A DNA stretch of 64,000 bases from Saposhnikovia divaricata (taxonomy: Eukaryota; Streptophyta; Magnoliopsida; Apiales; Apiaceae), in contig CM071598.1 in assembly GCA_036435485.1 (NCBI GenBank), positions 196,457,148-196,521,147 on the forward strand. The letters are read 5' to 3'. The notes under the pieces were generated by a model. The model was not told the origin of the DNA and searched no databases. It saw nothing but the letters and a program-made list of their open reading frames with translations. Of this stretch, positions 56,470 through 64,000 are shown piece after piece. Each line of letters begins with the position of its first letter. Position 1 is the stretch's first letter. Made by a program: the position numbers and the translations under genes.

Positions 56470-58331
56470 GGGTGAAGTGCCAAAATGACACTTTTTGAAC
56501 AACAAATACCCAAAACAGCACATTCTGAGAAGCGCGTCCTGCAATGGCACATGTTTAACGCATGTATAACTTGCGTTAAGGTGAAAACGCATACATATCT
56601 TGCGTTACCTTATCTGAAAGATCCGGTTACCAAAATTAATGGGCAAAACGCATCTGTTAAAAGCGTTTACATGGAAACGCATGTTTTAATTCCGTTTAAA
56701 TTCTAAACGCAAGCTTCATAAGCGTTTTCAGTGTTTAAAATCAGGTTACAAAAACGCATCTGTAAAAAACGTTTAAATGGAAACGCATTTATAGAAAACG
56801 TTTTGAGCGTTTTGTTAAAAACGCATCTGTTAAACTCGTTTAACTCGTTTAATCAATGGGCAAAACGCATCTGTTAAAAACGTTTCCATTGAAACGCATG
56901 TTTTAATCCCGTTTACATTCTAAACGCAAGCTTCATAAGCGTTTTCAGTGTTTAAAAGAATAAGGTTACAAAAACGCATATGGAAAAATCGTTTAAATGG
57001 AAACGCATTTATAGAAAACGTTTTGAGGCTGAAAACGCATTTGTTATTTTCGTTTAGCCTATAACGAAAGTTTTTAGAGCGTTTTGTTTTTTAGGATCTA
57101 AGCACATGTGTCCAGATGTGCCCAAGAAAATGCATGTGTTATCCTCGTTTCCAGTAAAACACTACTTTTAATATATATTATTAATTAATAATAAATTGAA
57201 TACATTTATTAATATTTTTTTATTAATTAATAAAAAAATATTAATCCTAAACCCTAGGTTCGTATACGGTTTATTTGTTGTTCTGAATATTTCTAAAACC
57301 CAAAATAGGAATGTTGAACCCAAAAAGTTAATTGTTAAATCCCTAAAATTATTTTTTTTAATTTAAAAATTGAATCTGGCGTCCTGATTTTTAAACGCGT
57401 TAAATCATAAAACCCTAGGTTCGTATACGGTTTATTTGTTGTTCTGAATATTTCTAAAACCCAAAATGGAAATGTTGAACCCAAAAAGTTAATTGTTAAA
57501 TCCCTAAAATTATTTTTTTTAATTTAAAATTTTTAATTTAAAAATTGAATCCGGCGTCCTGATTTTTAAACGCTAACGCGTTTAAAAAAATAACGCATAT
57601 GTTAATTGCGTTTGGGGCATAACGCAATTAACTGTTGCGTTTCAGTTGAAAACGCAAGATAAGTTCACGTGTTGTTTTTTTTTTTTAAGCGTGCAACCAA
57701 TTTTTTTAAGCCATTCTGAATATTTCTAAAACCCAAAATGGAATTATTGAACCCCAAAAGTTAATTATTAAACCCCTAAATAAATACAAATAAAATTTAA
57801 AAATTTTAATTAAAAAAATTGAATCAGGCGCCCTGATTTTTAAACGCTAACGCGCTTAAAAATCAGGAAGTTAGGGTTTAGGGTCTAGGGTTTAGGGTTG
57901 TAAACAACCCTAAACCCCAAACCCTAAACCCTAAGTTCGTATACGGTTTATTCGTCGTTCAAAATATTTCTAAAACCCAAAATGGAACTATTGAACCCCA
58001 AAAGTTAATTATTAAACCCCTAAGAAAATAAAAATAAAAATAAAAAATTTAACAAAAAAGTTGAATATTATGAAAACGCAATTAACATATGCGTTATTAT
58101 AAAAACGCAATTAACATATGCGTTCAATGCTTTCAGTTTTTGATGAATAAAAAAATAGAAAAGAAAAACACATCTGTTGAATTAGTTTAAGGCATAAACG
58201 CATGGAACATATGCGTTATGCTTCACGCATTCTATATTCACGTGATGCGTGTGCCATAGGAGGGTACTGTTTTGTGGGAGTGCTATTTTGGACATTCAAC
58301 CCAAAAATTGTGCCATTTTGGGCATTTTCTC
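56470..58331. mobile_element. Mutator-like element packed with AACGCA motifs (1862 bp)
   Basis: The ends GGGTGAAGTGCCAAAATGACAC and GTGCCATTTTGGGCATTTTCTC are inverted, and a perfect 9-bp duplication ATTTAAAAT flanks them (56461-56469, 58332-58340). The left third and right edge carry dozens of AAACGCAT/ATGCGTT motifs. The centre has four diverged copies of a unit containing TTCGTATACGG and TTCTAAAACCCAAAATGG (starting about 57252, 57412, 57713 and 57931). At 57871-57935 is an inverted block of telomere-like repeats. There is no transposase, so it is non-autonomous. Confidence 0.8.
57871..57935. repeat. Inverted telomere-like TTTAGGG block
   Basis: Several GGGTTTAGGG units on one side face CCCTAAACCC units on the other, around a short TTGTAAACAA centre. 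It lies within the Mutator-like element, so it is interstitial and not a chromosome end. Confidence 0.85.
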
Positions 58332-59175
58332 ATTTAAAATATGAGTTAAACAATTACAATGTAATGTGCTTGGAGATTTTTTCTTTGTTCTAACAATTAT
58401 CTTTATGGTTAAAAAAAAAGAATTAGATAAATTATTTGTTTACAATTAACAAAATATAACTAATGCAACAAATTATCACCAACACAAAAAAAACTGGAAA
58501 CATGGTAGTACCATCACAACATATTATTTTGAAATCAAGTAATAAACTAGTTTAAATTTTGAGGGTGTTAATTAATGTGCTCAATTTTAGATAAAAATTA
58601 ACTTAAGTGTGAATTGTATTCTACAACCAATGTATTCACAACATAAAGTTGAGAAATTTAAAAATATTTAAAAGTAAATATGCAAGTTTAGATTTTAAAT
58701 AATAAAAAACAATATGTAAATTTCAGTTAATATTTTTTTTTTTGCTAAATATTTAATATTTAATTACATTAACCTCAAAAAAAGAAATTAAATTAAACAA
58801 AGCCGTATTAAGACAAAAAAAACACAACACAACAACACAACGTACTCAGTATATTCCGCATGAGCAGGGTCTGAGGGGGTAGGATGTACGCAATCATGCC
58901 CCTACACAAAGGTAGAGAGATTGTTTCCGGTTTTTGACCCCGGCAGGAGTATAAGACAAGGGATCCCTAAATAATGTACTTACGTAAGCTAAACGAGGTA
59001 GGGACATCGGGGAGATATATATAATTGGGGTTTACAAGCACAAGTTTGTATGTGACAAAGATATAATGAAAGGCCAGTAAAGATTTAGAGGGATCAATTC
59101 TTTTTCTTTCCCTTAATCTTGCAACTTGATGCTTCAATTTATATTAATGGGCTTCTCATTATCTTGATTTTTTTA
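58332..59175. other. Intergenic DNA with a SINE-like fragment; paralogous to the window end
   Basis: 58370-59140 resembles 63340-64000, sharing GATATAATGAAAGGCCAGT, AATTGGGGTTTG/TACA and CTTTCCCTTAATCTTGCAAC. The last block may be a promoter or leader of a gene duplicated in tandem; I cannot identify the gene. Confidence 0.5.
58820..58965 (-). mobile_element. SINE fragment with (TTG)-type tail
   Basis: Read on the minus strand, the sequence includes GGAAACAATCTCTCTACC, TAGGGGCATGATTGCGTACA and CCTACCCCCTCAGACCCTGC. It ends in TTGTGTTGTTGTGTTG. This matches the general 3' part and TTG tail of tRNA-derived TS/Au-type plant SINEs as I remember them. The 5' end and internal promoter boxes are unclear. 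Confidence 0.6.
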
Positions 59176-61327
59176 GGGTTAAGGAGCAAAAACACCTCTG
59201 TAATATATGTGTAGGAACATATACACCCTTGTAATATTAAAAGGACCAAATACACCCCTCTATTTAATTTTAGGGTACAAAAGGACCCTTCTAGTTAATT
59301 TTTTCTTAACCATGGTTAAAAATTAATTTAGAATTAACAATATTTAATATTACTAATTTCATTAATGTATTATTACTCCTAAACTTTAAAAGGTTTTTTT
59401 GCTCTTAATTTGAAATTTAAAAAATATGAAATTAAAATCATATTTCATGTTAATATATACTTCTTATGTTTCCTTTTGGCACGTACTTTATTAAAATTTC
59501 TTTTTGTAAATTAAAATTTTGATTGTATTTTTTTATTCACAAAAAAAAATTTTGAAAAAAAATAAAATTTACTATGCAAAATTAAAACTCATTAAAAATT
59601 CATTAAAGTACCTGCCAAAAGTCAAGCAACTATTAACAGAAACAAAGGAGTATATATATATATATATATAGAGCCTTAAACTACCTTGTTAGGCCGAATA
59701 CACACTTATAATCAACTAAGTATGAGAGAATAACAATAAGTTCTTTAAAAACTTTAAAAACTGTTTGAATTACCTTCTCTCTTAGTGATGTAAATTATCA
59801 CCGAGAGTTGCTTAGGTTACAATGAAAGATATTGTATTACACGATTGATTACCCTTCTAGGGTTAACCTAACTGTATTTATATAATATACAGCTGCTATA
59901 CAATCGATAATTGATACTCCTATCAATTAGCTATACAATTGTTATCAATTACGATTGCTACACGTCTCCTTAGTCAACTCAATCTCTTTGACAACTATCC
60001 AATCTTCAAAGATATTACTTCCATAATTATCTTCAATAATTCTTCAAACACTGTTGACAAGTAGACGCTTCCTCCAGACAGAGTTTAACAAACTCTGTCG
60101 AGCTTCCATTGTCAGCGTATAGCAAACTCTATTCAGCTTCTAACTGTCAGAGTTTAACTAAACTCTGACTGCTTCCTGTTTAAACTCTGTTTTTCCCTGC
60201 AAAACTTAAACACTGATATTAACCATATCAATTATATTTAACATACCTCAAACCAACTTATTATGATAACAAAAAATCTATAATATTTTGGTAATTATCC
60301 ACAATTTTAATATTATTTAATTCTCATAAAATACTGTACTATCGACAAAAATAACTTATCTTGCTACGATTTAGAATATTCTCATTTAATTCATAAGTAC
60401 GATACAAGTGTGTAATCTAAAAATTAATCGTCAATTTACTACCAGAAAATCAGTATTTTTTGTTATTGTTGAAAGAAATAAACGGGATTGTAAAATAGGG
60501 GGAAATATTTATTATATATGTATATGTATGTATAATATAATATATTGTATACTCCCTCCGTCCCTTTTTAGTTGGCACATTTACAAAAAACACACATATT
60601 AAGAAAGAATTAATTATGTAATTTGTTTCCATATTTGCCCTTAATCTTAACATTAAATGAAGAGTTATGAGTGTGTATATTAAATATAAAGTCAAACATT
60701 GATATTAGAAATAAAAGGGTATATATGGAAAAATTGGTAAAAATATGTATTGGAACAAGGAATGTGACAACTATTTAGGGACAAATTTTTTTTCCAAATG
60801 TGCCAACTAAAGAGGGACGGAGGGAGTAATATTTAAATGGATGGCTGAGAGTTTATAAAATATAAAAAGTTAGTAGAGGCGATTAGTTTCTAAATTTTAT
60901 TATAAGAGTTGTTTATATTTGAGCAAAAACCTATATACATATATATAACTTCTAAATATACCAAAAATAAATTTTATTGAAAAATTATGTTTAATCTTAT
61001 TTTATTTTATCTTATTATTATCTAAAAATTATTAAATTTTATTTTAAGTATATATGTTTTATATATATTAACATAAAATAAATTTAAATACCAAATTTTT
61101 TAAATTCCCAATTATGAGTAAAAAGCCTTTACTAAATTAATAATATTAGTTATATTAAATGTTTTTAATTGCAAATTATTTTCTAACCATGGTTAACAAA
61201 AAACTAACTAGAAGGGTGTTTTTGAACCATAAACTTAAAATATGAGGATGTATTTGATCCTTTTTAACTTATAAGGATATATTTACTCCTACACCTATAT
61301 CATAAGGGTGTTTTTGCTCCTTAAACC
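59176..61327. mobile_element. Long-TIR Mutator-like element (2152 bp)
   Basis: The ends GGGTTAAGGAGCAAAAACACC and GGTGTTTTTGCTCCTTAAACC begin imperfect inverted repeats of roughly 240 bp. An exact 9-bp duplication, A then seven T then A, flanks it (59167-59175 and 61328-61336). The interior has no transposase. It includes a stretch at 59700-60240 with repeated AGAGTTTAA/AAACTCTG motifs that looks like foreign sequence, and a nested Stowaway. Confidence 0.88.
60552..60826. mobile_element. Stowaway MITE nested in the long-TIR element
   Basis: Terminal inverted repeats CTCCCTCCGTCCCTTTTTAG and CTAAAGAGGGACGGAGGGAG are flanked by TA (60550-60551 and 60827-60828). Being nested, it inserted after the Mutator-like element. 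Confidence 0.93.
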
Positions 61328-62700
61328 ATTTTTTTAACCATTTACCCATCATTTCACTGTGTGAATGGGATCCAAAGTTGAAGTACTCTTGCATTACAGT
61401 AGGTTTGCTCAACTGGGTCATTTGCTATTAGTTGAATCCCCCTTTTTTTCCAGTCTGCGTATGTATGTTTTTCTTAATAAAAGTTTTAAATATGTATGTA
61501 TTTATGTATGTATTCTTTTACAGAGAGAAAGAATGGGATTGGTAGAAGCAAGTCTTGCCATCAGAGTTTGGCTAATGCTTTGTTTTGATGTTGTACTCAA
61601 GCTGTCAAGCACCTCACCCTCTCTCAGTCAGGTACTCGGCCCAGCCCTCTTTTATGCATTACTCCTATTAATAATTCTGTTACTTAATTTTATGTATTGC
61701 TTAAATATATGGTTTCATTTCTTTGATTTTATCCCAATTTTCAGGGACATTAGTACTAAATTTGGTTTCAGTTCTTTGATTTTATCAAGTAGTTCGATAT
61801 CTTGCAATTACATAAGTAACTAAATAAGTTTTACTTGTTTGATTTTATCCCAATCTCTTGGTTTTGGCTTTTCTACAAGTACATAATTAAACAAAATTTG
61901 GTTAGTATGTATTTTTATGCTAATTTAATGTTCAATTTTCAGCAATTGCATATATTATTTAAATAATATTATTAATTACATTTTTTCTTAGTTACATATG
62001 GTTCAAGTTTCGATTCCTAATTACATGAACAAAATTTATTTATTAGTCATTAAATATATCTATTTTGAGTACATGATTAAATATTATATATTTACTTATT
62101 GTTGATTAGAATATTCCTCTCTTGGCAAAAAAAAAAAAGAATATTATTGGTGATATTCTTGCAAGAGATACAGATTTTTTTGATAAAAATCGAAATTAAT
62201 AAATATAATGCAATATAAATCATTTATCTATTCTTTGATAGTAATTATAACCATACCTATCATATCTACTTTTTAGGGAGTTTTTTTATTAATTATTGAT
62301 TTTTTTTAAATTAATGTATGCTCAATTCAAATCTACCTTTACTAACAAGTAACTACACTCAAATTTTTGATTATATATTTACACCATTAAAAATAAGTTA
62401 TATATTTTTATAGGTGTAATTTTGTAAAATAATGATTCATTTGAACCTAAAATAAGAAAATACATATTCACTTTTAAAATTTAATATTAGGATAGGGTAG
62501 TATTACAAATAACTTAACAAAATTAATATTTTATATATGTAGTGGCACGTGTTATCTACTAATGTAAATAATGAATTAAATATCTAATAAATATTTTTTT
62601 ATAAAAAAAATTAACTTAACACATATAATCTCGTTAGATATTTGATACATAATACATGCTATCTAGGATTAATCATCTCTCTTTTTAATTCAAATTTATA
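61328..62700 (+). other. Intergenic DNA with a possible short exon at 61532-61630
   Basis: ATG at 61532 opens 33 codons (MGLVEASLAIRVWLMLCFDV...) that end at a plausible GT donor (CAGTCAG then GTACTC, about 61631). It is less AT-rich than the surroundings and lies downstream of the leader-like block at 59000-59140. I recognise no family and cannot find the next exon. The remainder is AT-rich with no gene. Confidence 0.25.
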
Positions 62701-64000
62701 TACTATTATTTAATAAATTCTACATATTAAAATTATGACACCAATTTCTAATGTCTCACGATTGCTTGATTGGAGGCACATACATGGTCTTTGATCTGGA
62801 TCACAAGTCGAGATCTGGATCACAAGTCGAGAGACATGGTCTTAGGTCTTGATCACAAGTCTATTGCACTGGAGAGAAATGGTCTTGGGCCTGGATGCAA
62901 GTTTATTGCATTTCTCTTTTGCAAAATGTTTTCTTTTGAGTTAATAGGTTTGTTAATCAATTGAAAAAATTTCTATGTTTTTTTGGCTAAGAATTTTTTA
63001 TGATAATTTTCTACTATAAAGATGAAATTAAATAATTAAGTCTAAAATATCAGGTTATTTTGTAAAACATTTATAAATTTAAATTCAATAATATTTAAAT
63101 TTACAATTAAATAAATTTATATTTACTACAGTAATATTATTTTAACTTCAGGAGTTTAAAGGCTTTACTGGACAATAATTTACTAAAAATATCCACAGTA
63201 GTCTTGTGGTCTTGCTTCCCTACAATACAAACACTATTTTCATGACCTTTTATGTTGAAATAAAAGGTGTTTCAATTACTTCCTAAAATTTAAGTTAAAT
63301 AATTACATGGTCATGCATTTGGGATTTTTGCTTTCTCTTAAGTAAATATTTGAAAGTACATGATCATCTTTAAGAAAAACAAGATAAATTATTTACTAAT
63401 AGATAAGAAAATATAGTTAATTCAAAAAAATTATCAATAACACAAACTAACACAAATAGAAATTTTTTAACATAGCAATTTTTTAGGTTACATCAAATTT
63501 TGAGATCAAGTACATGAATTAGTTAAGTTTGTGCGGTATTAGATGTGCTAGATGTTTTTATTATCTTCTAATTGTTGTTAGTTGTAACTTGTAAGTTATT
63601 TTTAAAAAATCATTTAAACATTACAAACTGTGGAATACATTTTTGATTTTACAACCTTAAAAAAGTAATTTTTGAAAATATCATCACCCATAAAAGAACT
63701 GTTTGGGATTAAAGATTGTTAAGTTAGGGGATCCTAAATTCAGTACTTACATAAGCTAAACCTTAGTTTTAAAAATTGAGGTAGGGTGGTAGGGACATCA
63801 AGGGACTTATAATTGGGGTTTGGTCTGCACAAAGATCCAACAAGTTACAAGTACCGGTGTGTGTGTAAATGTGTTTGTGTGTGTGTGTGTGACAGAGATA
63901 TAATGAAAGGCCAGTTGGGCTGCAGCTGCAATTTCTCAGTAAAGATTCAGAGGAATCAATTTTTTTTTCTTTCCCTTAATCTTGCAACTTGTTGCTTCAG
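62701..64000. repeat. Second copy of the local duplication, cut by the window end
   Basis: 62775-63070 resembles 55730-55930, and 63340-64000 resembles 58370-59140. A GATCTGGATCACAAGTCGAGA tandem pair occurs at about 62794-62834, and a (GT)n tract lies at about 63858-63893. The copy lacks the AACGCA-rich Mutator-like element. No gene is visible inside the window. Confidence 0.55.

Noticed and set aside
57871..57935. Telomere-like repeat considered as a chromosome end
   Set aside because: Repeats face each other, are short, and lie inside a transposon with its own target duplication.

Overview
The window is plant nuclear DNA: intron-containing genes with GT-AG junctions, a plant-type PPR gene, and many plant transposons. 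The gene set and the style of the Ty1/copia element suggest a eudicot, probably an asterid. A family such as Apiaceae is only a guess; nothing in the sequence proves it.

Layout. 1-4561: a degraded Ty3 retrotransposon (minus strand) cut by the window edge. 4562-7094: two Helitron-like 5' ends, then a chain of five small foldback transposons separated by (TA)n tracts. 7356-11017: an apparently intact ten-exon gene for a site-2 protease (S2P). 11018-19362: AT-rich intergenic DNA with two well-delimited non-autonomous Helitrons, degenerate tandem repeats and a Stowaway MITE. 19363-22428: a single-exon P-type PPR gene (1021 aa). 25353-30045: two tandem 5' copies of an AIP2-like RING E3 ligase gene; the second is joined in frame to a DUF1639 gene, giving a chimera of about 508 aa. 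30645-34250: a second copy of the PPR 3' end and its flank, interrupted by a 554-bp palindromic element and a Tourist-like MITE. 34803-35803: a hAT element. 36260-50402: a 14.1-kb Ty1/copia retrotransposon (minus strand) with 1284-bp LTRs and a GTTTT target duplication. It carries a large accessory coding region (37703-42492) behind its own TATA box and a motif array. 51318-53859: the complete five-exon AIP2-like gene. 54500-64000: AT-rich DNA with two Mutator-like elements bearing 9-bp target duplications, a SINE-like fragment and a local duplication whose second copy runs off the window end.

How it fits together. The ancestral order was probably PPR then AIP2. A segmental duplication made PPR-AIP2' / PPR'-AIP2, a further tandem duplication doubled the AIP2 5' half, and one breakpoint fell inside AIP2 exon 3, fusing it to DUF1639. 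Transposons then entered the duplicated DNA, and the other paralogue preserves several near-empty sites. The copia element has several lesions (stops, frameshifts, an RT active-site Asp to Asn change), so this copy is probably not autonomous.

The most interesting signals are: (1) an array of TTCnnGAA palindromes found both upstream of the LTR TATA box and upstream of a separate TATA box in front of the copia accessory ORF; (2) the in-frame AIP2-DUF1639 chimera; (3) the TA-flanked MITE chain upstream of S2P, which shares a GC-rich core and carries bZIP/UPRE-like sites; (4) a Mutator-like element filled with AACGCA motifs and an inverted telomere-like block.
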